From: Rachycentron canadum
Lineage: Eukaryota > Chordata > Actinopteri > Carangiformes > Rachycentridae
DNA length: 64,000 nt
Assembly: GCA_038496675.1 (NCBI GenBank)
Contig: CM076658.1
Span: 7,343,573-7,407,572 of the forward strand
Direction of reading: 5' to 3'
This document shows, piece after piece, positions 33,965 to 47,565 of the stretch. How positions within the stretch are numbered: the stretch's first letter is position 1; every line of letters begins with the position of its first letter. The notes beneath the pieces were generated by a model. The model was not told the origin of the DNA. It was given only the letters and a program-made list of their open reading frames with translations, and did not search any database. The translations under genes and the position numbers were made by a program.

Positions 33965-36900
33965 CTGGAGAGGAAAGAAAGAAAACACAGGGCACATTCA
34001 TCAGCCTGTAAATCACATGGGCAGAACAGTCACTGTTTGACCTTAATGCTTTGTAAATGATGATATTTTGGAAAATTTCTATGACATGCACATCTATTAT
34101 ACATAATGAGAATAACTAAACACCTTTATATAATATTATATCTTATAAAGTCTTGTTTTAACATTACGATGATTTCTGTCCCCTGAACAAACAGTGTGGA
34201 GATAGTAATCCACAGCACCTTTATGACAGCTCATTGTTCATATTACTGTATGTGTGCAAGCTTTAGCCCTTTAAAGGGTCTATTTTTAAGTTTCTTCTTC
34301 TGCTGAACATGGTTTCTGGCCAGGAGTGGGTGGCAGGGATTGTTACTAGAGATTCAGCCATTCTTGTCTTTGTAAGAAGTTGTAAAAGGCCCTCTGGGCA
34401 GTGCTAGATCTTCAGGGCAGATTCAGGGCTGCAGTGCGCTGTAGCTTTGCTATCGGAAAGTAACAAGATGGGCTGGAGCTAGGTGGTTAGCATGCTAACC
34501 TCAGTAGAAGACAAGAGATAAGGCTGGTGTTGCTTTCCACTGTTGAGACAGCTCTTGGTGAGTAAGGAATGAACTCACATTGTTTCTTCCAGACTAGTAA
34601 GTAAACAGTTGCTAATGCTAGCATTAGACTTGAAACTTGCTTGAGTTTTATGATCGATCTCCACAAATATCAAGGATGCAATATTTTGATTTACATTATC
34701 ATTGGATACCAATGTAGTGTGCACTTGTTACATTTGAAATTGATGTTACCTTGTTCTCTAACCTACGCAAGTTTCAAGAATCTGCTACATATTTTATTAA
34801 ACCAGGTGGATGTCTGCCATGAAGAATGTAGAAAAAATGAAAGGACTGAACTACTTATATGGGCCTTTAAAGCTCTGTGCCATAACTTCATAGCAGCAAC
34901 CTGCATAGAATTTGTACCTGATCCAAGTAAACAAACTTGTGTAGTAGCAACCTTTTATATCTTTGCTGCTTCACTGAAAGCAACATAATGTTATGTGTGA
35001 TACTGCAATGTGCCAAAGAACTATCCAACGCACCATAGCTCAGAAGCAGTAATTGTTGAGCGGCAACTAGCAAATTGGTAAAAAAAAGTTTCATATCACT
35101 ATGAAAAAGTGATCATATACATTTGTGCTCATCTTCTTTTTAAACAATGTTATAATTCTGTTTCCTCTGTGCTGTTAGCTTCCTCTTGATATGTCTAGCA
35201 TAACAAATATTACAATAGTTTATCAATACCAGCTTACACCTTTTGCTTAGAGCAAACAATGGGAAAACAATCATAAACAAAGGCCACCAAGGAAGCCTTG
35301 AGGCACCCGTTGTCACTTATGGTTACAGAAAGTCTCAGCATATTCATAAGGAAATGAGCATTTAGGGGGAACTGAGAACTATGACCAACTAAAGTATAAT
35401 CACACTTAAAGTCATGGGAATGTTCTGACAAGACATTATGATACACTATCAAATACATTCAGTCATTCTTATAAATCATTAGGCATTGTAACGTATCAAC
35501 ATTTGGAGTCGGCTCTGGGTTTGGAGCTCTCAATCGGTGCACAGATTATTCTGTTCACAAGCATCCATTACAGAGATGCTGAGATGTTCTTGTCACATCA
35601 AATTACTCTGATCTCAGTCTTGATTAGGGATTCACCTTTGACCTTATGTAGTCCAGATAAAAATCTAAACATTAATTCTTCAATTGAAAGATGGGAAAGT
35701 GGTTTTGAAGTTGGTGTCAGTGCAAATTTACCCAGGTTGCATATTTGTTGGTTTATGCCTGGCAGCAGAATTAATATTGGGATTTTCTATGTGTTAGAAT
35801 GGCGTCACTGTTGGACATGAACATACACTGCAATAAAATAAAATCACAACACACACACAGTGACTCTTACTGACCTGTATGTGTCCTTCGGTGTGCTTTT
35901 AAATGGGAGCTTTTGGTGTACACCTTATTGCAGCCCTCAAAGTCACATCTGTGGATTCTTCGCTTTTTGGAATCTGGTGACTCTGACCTCCGGGGGCGCC
36001 GTATGCTGTCAATACTGAACGGGGACATGGAACTGCAACAGGAGAATAAGAGCCAACGTGTTATTAGGCTGTGACTTTGTCTTTGCTCCACATCAATGTG
36101 ACAAAATACAGTATACTAAAAACTTTCACAGTGTAGTGTTGACACTGTTTTTCCACATTACAATGCACAAAGGGAATTGAGGAACCGCACACAGCTGCAA
36201 TATATATATATATATATCAGGGAGGAGAAGTGTAAGGGTGGATTTGAAACAAGAGATAACTGTTACATTTTTTTAAAAAAATTTTATCTTTGTGAAGTTT
36301 AAAATAAAAACCTTCAAAGACAATACAGATATTGTGCTGCTATTGTTGGCAGAGAAAACTGTGTTAGGACTAAGTGACATCCCAAGATGCAAATATTCTA
36401 TAATTTCTTGTAAAATATGTTAATTTCCTGTTTACAATAAATCCTACCAGCAGATATAGTGCCCTATAGTATTAGTTTACTCTTGTACAAACTGTACAGC
36501 TGGCAGAACAGTGGCTCTGCCAGCAGGTGGCAGTATAACTCTTCAGCAGCATGACTGAGGAAGTAGATGAGCTAAGAAGGCTGGTATTCATGTTGCTCCC
36601 AGACTTTCATCAATCAAAGGTAGAAACTGTTTTTTTTTTCCCTCAATGTTTTTTAGTGAGGTTAATGACTCCTGAGTTATTTCTACCATCAATATATTTT
36701 GTCATGGCATTTCCTCTCCAATAAGTAATCAATAATGCTGTTGATTATATAATTTGTCACTGCTAACAGTGAAGCCCTGTAGCAAAAAGTGTGTGCGCTT
36801 TTGCATGTATGATTGACTAGTTAGTGAGAGTATTTGTAGTATTGTATGGCAAATCTTAATTTGCTCACAAGCGAGTTCCGAGAATATAGTGCTACAAACT

Positions 36901-37038
36901 AACACACAGATAATTTCAGAAAGGAAACAAAGAGAAAGTACAGAGGTCTCACCAGTGATTGTCAACTGAGACAGCGAGTACTTTTCACACAGCTATAAAC
37001 ACATGACTGCTGCACACACACACACACACACACAAACA

Positions 37039-37077
<39 letters not shown>

Positions 37078-39926
37078 CAAATTGGCAAGAAGGAGAAAGA
37101 TACAGTAAAGACAGAAAACAAGAACATCTCTGTTTACTAGAAGGGAGGAGTAATATCTCTGGGATATATTTAACAGGGCTCTCTCAGCAGTGGAGGAGCA
37201 CAAATGCTTTTTTTTTTCAGGCCTCAGAGCCTCTGTTGTGGATATTGAGAAAAAAGGTAAGAGTGTGAAGGGGAGAAAGGCAAAAGAGGCAGAGTAGAAG
37301 ATGAACCGCTTTGGCTGTGTTAGAGGATTTGAAAGAGGAGCAGGGACTGTCAGGCAGTCCAACTGGAGGCCACTTCCTGTCTCTCTGTCTTTCACCCAAG
37401 CATGATTTGTCAAACGCGGACTCATGATTATATGTGTTTATACGTGTGCAATAAAGACACACACATACATACACACAGGCTGCACAAATACAGAATTACA
37501 GAAAAACACACATACATACAGATCACCTGTTGCTCTTGGCTTACGGCCAATCTGAAGCTGTGCAGGAAATGAGCAAACGGGTCAGATATGAAGTGAACTC
37601 TAACTCCCCTCTCATTTCTCTCTCTCGCTCTCTACTGCACATCTCTGAGTTCACACCGCAATGTGGTGTCAAAACTGAGCATCAAGACAAAGAAGTGTAT
37701 TCACAACGCCAAAGGCAGAATTAAAGGCTTGATTACAAATGATTGATGAGGAGATTACCAGGTCATCTACTAATCTCACAGAGAAATGTAGAGGACGTCT
37801 ATAATCTGAGGTACTGTAGGTCTGTGTGTGTGTGTGTGTGTGTGTGTGTTTGTGTCCAGGAAAGTGAGGAAGAGTGGCAGGATTTACAGTGGAAACACTC
37901 TGAGCTCAGCCACTGAGCAGATGAGGCGGATGTTTACATTCTGACTTCACCCATGAAGTGACTCCATGATTATGATATAATTTAGGTCTGAGTACAACAG
38001 CTTATAAAACAAAGAATGAAAGACATTTCATCACTCATTTAATGCAGCTGCTTTTTCCCCCTCCTGCTATTGATAATTCTGTCATTGGTGGACCACCTTA
38101 AGAGCCCAGTGACAGATTTCTGGTGTTCTGTGTGTTCAATGTAAATTCAGTTTGTGGTCAATATAACAAAGGTAAACAGTTGAAGACTTCAAAATCCACC
38201 TAAATGACATTTTAATGATTCCAGCAAGGAAATTAGTCATGTAACAAAATAATATAACAGGCCAAAATACAGAAATATATAAATGAAATAAATAAAATGT
38301 AACTTTAAACTACTGAAAACTTGTGTTGATGTAAGTAGGGCTGAAACAATTCAAGGAAATTTATTCCAGACTGTTTTGATAATTGATTTGGTTTCACTTC
38401 GCCAAAGTGAGAGCTATTTTATATCAGAATTAACTGAAAATATTAGTTTTTTTGATTGATAGTTGGGCAAAATTTGATATGTGAAGAGATTACGTTGGGT
38501 TCTGGGGAAGTGCAATGGATAGAAATTAGATTAAAGCTAAATAATTGATCAATTATTTGAATTCATTGAAAATAATTAATAACACCAATTGTAGCCCTAT
38601 AGGCAACCTGCACTTTCAAGAGTTTTCACATTGGTGTTGTCATGTAAAACTAAAATAAAAAAAAATAAAAATATAAGAATAAAAACTACATACCTTATCT
38701 ATGAAACATCTTTAGTGTTTTCTTGTTTTAGCTGCAATAAGAGGGACGTTATGTCTCTCACCACCACTGGTCTATTAAACAGCAAATGAATGATGCTACT
38801 AGCAGTGTAAGTTGCTATTTATAAGCCTATCAGCAGGTTTACTGTGTGTCTAAATACGCAGAGAAAGGCCTGTGTTCAATTGCATTTACACAAGCAAAAA
38901 AAAATGCCCAACTAGGGTTAGTTAGGGTTGTTAAAAGTAGTCTCACATACGTATAGTCACAATATGAAGAAGTTGTGTCGAAGGATTGTCCTTTTATCAA
39001 GGGCTTAACTGAACAACTTGATCGAATAATGGAATGCAAAGTGTGATGAAAAACAATAAACACAAAGATTTGCATTGGGTGTATTTGTTTGCATCAACAA
39101 CATATCTAGTAGCTGTTGTGTGAGAATGTGGATTTTCTCATGTGAGCCCAGAGGCACAGTCACACTGGTTTGAACCCTGTGTCAGCACGACATCGTGGCT
39201 GCGTGAATGTGTGTGGTTGTGTCTCCCTGAGCAGCCGAGAGAAATGGGAAGTACAGCTGAGGAGGATTTCAAACAGAGCTGACCTCTGTTTTGGTTCCTT
39301 CATTTCCCCTTTTTTTTTGCCCCTCATCATCTGCTGTTCTCTACACTTAAAGACAGTAAGAGAAAGAGAGAAATGCAGACAATGTGTGTATGTGTGTCAC
39401 CTGTGACAGGAGTTTCCCTGAATGCAAACACAATACATATTTTTCTCATAGGAAATGGGGCCAGATTCAATGCAACAACAGTTCTACGTGGTTCTTGTAC
39501 AAACCTGCAGTGATAGTGGAATTATCAAGAAAACAGGAAAGAAAATGTGTGATTGTGTGTGAGTGAGTGAGTGAGTGAGTGTGTGACTGTGTGTGTGCGT
39601 GCATGCATTGGAAGACTGCCCACCGGGCATTCCTGTACCTGTCCGAGGATACTACCCCTCACCTCACCCCTCTTCCCCTCCTTCCACCTGCTTTGCTCTG
39701 TTGCCCCCAGGTCCTTGGGGACAAGCCAGACTTCAACAGAGACAACCCTTCCAACACAAGCCCCTGCCCCCAACACACACCCACACACACACATCTACAC
39801 TTTCTTTCCCTCTCCTATCTCCCTCTAACTGTCTTCCTCTCTTTCGTTTGCGCTCTCCCACAATAGCCTATCCACTGGTCCCCAGGGAAACGCATGAATA
39901 TGGAGGAGGCTGCCCAAGAAGCACAT

Positions 39927-40008
<82 letters not shown>

Positions 40009-43000
40009 CTCTCTCTCTCCCTCTATCTCACTTTCTCCTTTCACTCATTTATTTATATATGGATACCTGGATTGGAGGCTGCAGGCACTCCTGTCCTCCA
40101 CTCTTACACTTCTCCTCCCTGATGCTGCCTGGATGACTGCTTGTGTAAATATGGATACTAAATTACATAAAGCAGTTCTTCCTGCACTCACAGTATACAT
40201 GTTTAAATGAAAAGAAAAGAAATATAGCAACACAATAGAGTGGCATGTTTCAAAGACGTGCCGTCGGCTTCTGTTGCAGTGCAGATGTCCACAGAGCGCA
40301 TGTGTTGTGTCAATACAGAGTGTACATTCTTCCAGCGTGTAACTCAAGAAGACTACAGACCTCTTTGTTTTTCACAGACAAACATGCAAGTCTGTGTTCC
40401 TGTTGACAATGGCTGACCTCCTTCTGGAACCAGCTGTTCTGTCCACTGTGCAGAAACACGTGCATGCATACAGTACAAACACACATACACGGGAGGATTA
40501 ATACTTACGGACGTGAACACATACTTTTTTTCACACACACGCACACACGCAGTCACATACACAACATACACACAGGAACACAGTTTCCACACAGCACAGT
40601 CTGCACTTTGCACACAGAGAAGTGAGTGTGTGGGCAGGCCCTGGCAGGGCATTGCTAAGCCTGGCTGGTGATTTATCTCCATAGTGAAAGCTTGGGCCGT
40701 GAAAGGTTGGGTCCTGCCAACCTCTGTTCTCCTCTGACCACCCGGTGCCCACGTGTGGCACTCAGGGGCACGCCTGTCCCTCTCAATAACCTGCAATGAA
40801 ACCTGAGTCCTCCAGTGAGTGTCTTTGAGTATGTGTTTGTGTGTCTTCCTTGAAACATGGCAAACTTTGCTTGTACTACTGAACAGGAACAACCACACTC
40901 CTTGTTTTTACCACTATTTGTTACACAGTGCCACCACAATAACTCATTTAGTAGCATTACTGCAGAGGTTCACAGAGGCAGGAGTGTACCGATAAAGAAA
41001 TGCAAAATGTCCTGTGCACAATGTCAGTCCCCGTATGCTGGTGTGTTACCACCAAAACACAGCCAGTTGGGGTTGGCCTAATGTCAGCCTCAGCCTTGTT
41101 AATGTTGCTACATCATTAGCAGGATTCTCACAGAGTCCTGGAATACTTTCCTTACAGTTAGTCTAAATAAAAGTCCTATGGGTATTAACTTGAGTCTGGC
41201 CAGACTGCCAGTTATGACTGTTCTAGGTTTATGGGTAGCAAGGCAGGGGGGAAGGGCAGGGCCAAGCCAAATGTTTCTCTGCATCTGATTTCCTGCTTCT
41301 GATCGGAATACTGTAAGCTGTCATTCACTGGGGAGGGAAGTCTTTTCATTCAACACAGATGGACTGGCACCGCAGGAGTTGTGATGTCTGTAGGCCGAAC
41401 AGGGCATAAAGTATGTCTGAGCCATATGCAGTCATATAGATGCACACCCACACAGACTACATCCAAAAGTGGAAGAGCAATTAGAAAAGCACACAGTGAA
41501 ATCCACAATGCTGGGTCTTACACTAGGTTCATATGTAAACAGTGCTCTCATCCACGGTGTCAGGGAAAACATTTTAGACTTCAGCTCTCTGAACTCTGAA
41601 ATGCCAGGTGTTCAGATATTTTTGTAACTAAAAACACCTTTTTTAATTTGTGAAGACAGTTTTTGTGTTCTCAAATAGTCAGCTGCTTTGTAAATAAAAT
41701 TTTTTCTATATATTTTAAGACTCAAAACCTCACTAGTTAAGACAAAGACTAATGGCTACAAGGGAAAAGGTAGTATTGGCATCCTGCAGGGGAATATGTG
41801 CATTGAAGGTGCATTACATATTCAAAATAAAAGCCCCTGATAAAAATCTGCAGCATATTCCAAGAAGTTCTAAAAGAATAACTTTTACATCTATTAAACT
41901 GGTTGCAGTGTTAATATGAGCTGTGAAATTTCATGCTTATTTTGTTTTTTGTTTGTTTTGTAGTGCTATAAAGCACTTATCTTAATACATGAATTAATTT
42001 TAATAAATGGCTACGGCTACAGGCAACTGCTTACTTTGACTTAATAATATTGTGAAGAGAAAAAAACACTTTCTCCAACACGAGCAATCCTATAACAGTG
42101 GAGTAAGTTGAAACTCCCATATCAACAATAAGCAGCATAAGGATCAACGCCATTCTTCCCAAACACCTTCCTCTGACAAGACTGAACAGAAGTAACAACT
42201 TAAGGCAGAGATATGTGGGTATTTTAGCTTTTAAGGTCATTAGAGGAGGAAAAGTCAGCATGACGATTTCCCACACATGTGTACAGTTCATGATACTCAC
42301 TCTTGTACAGCACGGGCTATAGACAGCGCAGTGGAGCCGGTCTCATTAACACTGTCCAAGGTCACGTTTGGCAGGTCGTCGTCATCGCTGTCACTTTTGA
42401 TCTGCCTTGGCGACAGGCCATTGGGGTCTGTGTGTGCTGCGAGGACGGGACACAGACACAGGAGTCAGACACATGATATTGGAGCTGGCCCTGGAAACTT
42501 ATAAGGCATATCACATTGTGTGTGTTGGAAAGTGTTTCTAATTGTAATGAGGTAATCGCCGTCATACTTGATGTTGTCATTTCATCTATCAGTCTTCGAG
42601 GAACTATCTAATAAACAACCTTTTGTTATTTATGTCTTCTATTGTCTAATGTATATATATATATATATATGTGTGTGTGTGCGCATGGCTGTTCTGTGTT
42701 ATGTTTGTGTGTATCTGTGTATCAAGGAAGTCGCCTCAGTCTGAGTGTTTTTAGTCAATCAAACAATTGTGAACTTGAGAACAGGACAGCCGACCATGAC
42801 AGTGTACCCAGTGGTTACATATGCCCAGAGGAGCAAACAAATAGATACATACACATACATGGGTGCACATATGCAAAAACACACAAACACACGCCTATTT
42901 TTTTTTAATCAGGCTTCAACCGTAGAGATAAGGAGCTGGGTGGAGCATTGTTTAGGCATTTTTGTTGTCTGTGAGTGGTGTGTGAGGACATTTGTGTGTG

Positions 43001-46000
43001 TGTTACTAAGTGTGTGCGTGTGTGTGTTCCTACTGAATATGCTCAAGTCAAAAAGTACATGTGCATGCATGAGTGCAGCTCAGCAGAGCATTGTGTTCTC
43101 TGTCCCCCTGCATGGGCAACTGACAGAGAGCCATATTCATGATAATGACAAACTTCTACATAAAAGGCCTGGAGAGAGCCAATCCAAAAACCTACCAATT
43201 CACCGCTGTATTCTTTTCATAGAACATCCAGATAATTAGCAAGCTAGCTTTGCTGAATGTCCAGCATGCTATTAAACCATGACCCCCTGAGCCAGTGAGT
43301 GCAGGGGTCTCTGTCTCTACATGACAAAGTTACATCTGTTCCACAAGTTGTGACAACTTCTCCCCTGGACAGCTCATTGGAAACGCTGCCAGAGCCCTCA
43401 GCCACCCTGTCCTCTCTGTCTCCATAGACACAGGCTGCACACATCCTCAATAACTCAGGAGACGAATGTCAGGAAAGTAAAGAGCTGCTGCTGACTACTT
43501 GCCAAAGAAAAGTTGCTGGAAATCTACAGTGTGAGATTAAACATTGATTAAGTAACATAACAAATCAAAAGAAAAAAAGACAGAATTACTCTATACTACA
43601 TGGCTCAGATATTATAATAACTAGTCTTCTTGAAGATGTAATCATCACAAAGACTGAATATATTAAAATATATTGTGTTTTCCTCCGAGTTCTGCAACAC
43701 CCCAGTCTACTGTAATCCTGGGGCTTTTATAAGCTATCAGGACTTCACCTCCTCTGCCCTCTCAGCCGAGACTGTGGCCATAATGTCCCATAATAAGGGT
43801 CTAGAGTTAGCAGCAGACATGGTGTTATTACTAAGAGGGGGTGGGGGTGGGGGGTAATGCTGTGACTCTGTTGGAGCTTTTGCTTTTAAAGGTTTCTAAC
43901 TGTTGTTGCAGACTACGACATGCAGAGTGGTCACCAGCTCGCCTACCCTATGGAAAACCTGTAATTAGTCAGAAATGCATTGTGTGTTGGAAAGGGGTAT
44001 TTTGAGCGAGGGACACAAAGGAGGAGTGGTGGAGAGGTGGGCAGAGCACCGGATTTCTTTCTTTCTCTCCTGTTGTTTCCAGTCAAGCCCTGTTTCCATG
44101 GCAACCTCCTGCCGGAGACAGGGAGACAGCAGTGAAAGGAAGGGTACCCGCCCTCTCTTAAAGAGGATGGCCAACCTGTGTGTGTGCGTGTGTGTGTGCG
44201 CGCACGTGGGAGAGTCGATGAATGTGTGCATGTGCGTGCATGGCACTGATCTTGTATCTATGTTGAGTGCATCAATAATCACATTCAACTTCACATGGGC
44301 AGAAAGAGCTCCAGTTTGTGACTCTCCTGATGTCAACAACTTATTTGTTCAGGCATCAACCACTAGTCACACCTGACAGGAAAAACTCCATATAAACCAG
44401 AAAAATGTATTTATATGCAAACTGAAATATAATATGATGTTTCGACTTTAATTTGACTTTGACTGGGAAATTATATGTAAAAGTTCTCTTCACATTATGT
44501 TCAAACTAAATGTTCTATTTGCCGTCTCAGTAAAAGTGACCATCCACCACACCCAATGTTTTATTCTCATTCACCCCATTTCCTTTGTGTATGCAGCCGT
44601 CAGAGCTGGGCACAGCTAACATTGGACTGTGCATATGTGCATGCATGTGTTTGTGGAAATGCCACCCATCTTCAATGCCCATCCACACCCTCTTATGCAA
44701 GTCTTGTTTTTCCTGTCCTTCTTTCTTTCCTCTTCTCTCCTTGGGAGCAGACATCCAGCACTTAAAACGCCCATCTCTGAGGACCACCCCGCCCTGTCAG
44801 CCAAGTGTCTGTCTGAGCACATGCTCTAATTACACATCTGTTTGTTTGCTTGCATGTACGTTTAAAGCATGAATGGGCGTTACTTAAAATCCAAGTGTGT
44901 TTGACCATCCTCCAGGGAGTGACAAGGAGAAACTTATTTTACAACCAACAGTTGCCCTGTGTACAGCTCAGAGAAACACCTACTGTAGGCTCACTCGCTG
45001 TGGTTAGCAATAAAACCACACCCAGCGAGTAAACCAATAACACTGTCTCAGTTGAGCCATAGAGGTCTAATACTCACACCGCCCCAGATGTTTGTTTCTC
45101 TGTAGAGCGAAAAGCAACTGCTTACCTGCACCAGACTATTTAAGACATCCAGTAAAAAGATGGGAGCCTGTAAAACTCATCTTCACTATGAAGGGGGAAA
45201 CATTGCCTGAGGGGATGATCTCAGCACAGAAAAATACCACTATACACAGCTTGTCAATGGGATATCTCTTGCTCCATCACACAGGTATTGCAGCAACCTC
45301 CATCCTGTCTGTGTCATCCCATGTTTCTGATCCAGGGATGAAATGAAGTCATTTTATTGGGTTAGGGTCATTTTGTAATAAGGTTCTGAGGTTAAGTTTT
45401 GGGGTATTTTATGATTTTGGGGCCTTTTTAGCTCACTTAGCAAGCTGAAGGGTACTATTTTGATTTAGGTGGATAATTTATGTGCGATATTAAATTTCTA
45501 ATTGATATTTCTCAGTAGGGTGAGAAAGTGTCTGGAGGCTAGTGTTTCTTGGGGGACACATCAGACTGCTTTTGTTGCAACGTAAAACTTATGTATTCAT
45601 GAAGCAGAAGCACAAAGTCTGAATCATAATGCATAATCATTTCCTTTACAGATTTAACAGTGCTTCAATAATTACTGAGGTTTAATAGAAATCCCAAAGA
45701 AACAAAGTCAGCTGTATGAATATGGAGAGTAGGGTCTCACCTTTGCTCTGGCTTTTGACCTCATCCAGCAGAGGTAGCATGATGCCGTTGTTGAGGCTGG
45801 AGGGTGATCGAACGGCAGTGGTGTACATGAGGGGCAATGACTGTACCACAACCGGGATGCGGTGAACATGGCTAGCCAGCTTCCCTGCTCCCTGCAGGCT
45901 CAGAGGGCTGGAAGGAGGCGGCGGCACAGAGTGCAGGATGTGCAAATACGGCTGACCTCTCACCCCGGTGCCAGGGGCAACCAGAGGGCCTGGTGTGAGC

Positions 46001-47490
46001 ACCGATGAGGCTGAGGTGATAACTGATGGAGAGGAGGAGGAGGAGGAGGATGACGACGATAAAGAAGACGGGGAGAAGGCGGATCTGAGAGGGGATGACG
46101 ATGAAGTCGTGGTGGTGGGGATGGTGGATGAAGAGGAGGGGCGGGGTTTGTTGATTGACAGGTCGACAGGCTCGGTCTGTGTGTGGAAGTGCAGGTCGTG
46201 AGCGAGCAGGTCTTCTGGAGGCTCGGGTTTAACTCTACTGAGGAAGAAAGGGACACCGTCCATCGCAGAATAAGGGCGCACTTTAGGTGACTGTGGGAGG
46301 AAAAGAAACAATGATGTTAGATTTTCCTTCAATTGGTTAAACTGGTCATTTTAACATCCTACAAATACACAGAAAGAAATAAGTCACAATATTTCCTGCC
46401 AAGGGACATATTTATGGCATTAAATTCCATATTACCACTAATTGTCTGAAATAATTTAGACTGTCTCATTAACCAATAATTCAAGATCAATTGTTTTTGT
46501 GTAATCAGCTTCAGAAACAACAGTGCTGCATGATAGAGGTATGTCAGAGAGGTATATACAGTGACGCTTATAGAAAAAGGTCCAGTTAATTTCCTCAGGT
46601 TCATTCAAGCATCCAACTCCTTCTATGAAGTCCCCTTGGTTAGCATGATGTCATTCGCAGATGAAACACAGGAGTAAAGATATTGTCTCTCACACTCGCC
46701 TTCTTTCACTATCTCTCTCTCTTTTTCTTGGCGTGGGTTGCTCTCTCGCTCTCTCTCTTTCTTTCTTTTCCTCCTGTTTTCCATCACTCCCACAGAAATG
46801 CAGCTCTCTTGGCTCCTCTTGTATCTCTCCTAAATCTCCTTTGTGACGGTGGAAAAACATCATATGGGCTCAATTTCCTGACCGTCTCTCTCTGTCTCTC
46901 AGTGATGTGCCTCCTAAGGCCAACGCTGGTGGCTCAGTGTATCCCTCAACATATCTTTCACTTAACACCAAGCAGACTGTAACACAACCGCCCCATCTGT
47001 CTGCACAAGTTTCAGGAACCTGTTTACTTGGAAAAGATAATGGAGAACATACAAAGCAAGAAAATCAACACTCACCCTGCTACTATTTGTTCTTCCTGAC
47101 TCCCAAACTTTGGACACACTTTGATGTCAAACTCTTTGTTTTAATGTCAAATTAAGCACGTTACATGTGATGTAGCTGATCTAGATTCACTATGCTTGGT
47201 GTGGGAGGGGTGCTAGAGTGTGTGGCAAGTGGTGTTGATCCTCCCAGTGGAGCCTTTCAGAGGCTGACTCACAGTTAAGGCCATCAACGAGTGAGCACAT
47301 CCACGTCCTTACTAATCATACAGGAAAAGCTTATTAAAGTTAAAGGAAAAATCCGACTGCAGCTGAAATGAAAAATGTTCTGTACTGTGGATTTTTGTCC
47401 TCACTTTTGTTTTTCAGACTCGCATTTCTTTCCCCTTATGTAATGCTGGCTGAGAGTGAATCTGTGGTGTATTACGAATTTTTCTGAGTG

Positions 47491-47565
<75 letters not shown>

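Larger units (their letters stand above)
36033..42300 (-). other. klf12: klf12 intron 4
   Basis: A 6.3-kb GT-AG intron. It contains a CTCF-like site (36520-36533), CA microsatellites at 37013-37076 and 39928-40023, a GT run at 37823-37849 and a GTGA/GAGT run at 39558-39582. In mammals the equivalent region should contain a small exon for about 20 residues (around VHPSPVSRVRGN); I looked for a minus-strand match and found none. The 181- and 146-codon minus-strand open frames in this intron are simple-repeat or random frames. Confidence 0.65.

Noticed and set aside
39593..39928. Plus-strand open frame after an acceptor-like TTGCCCCCAG at about 39711
   Set aside because: Proline/threonine-rich simple sequence antisense to klf12 with no domain or donor.
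40353..40898. 181-codon minus-strand open frame in klf12 intron 4, considered as source of the missing klf12 exon
   Set aside because: One part has a plausible acceptor (TTTCATTGCAG) followed by residues LLRGTGVPLSATRGH, but these do not match the VHPSPVSRVRGN segment and no fitting donor phase is convincing.
43837..43854. G-quadruplex in klf12 intron 3
   Set aside because: Only three separated G-runs, so it does not meet the four-run pattern.
45968..46201. Acidic plus-strand frame rich in Glu and Asp
   Set aside because: It is the antisense shadow of the serine-rich klf12 exon 3.
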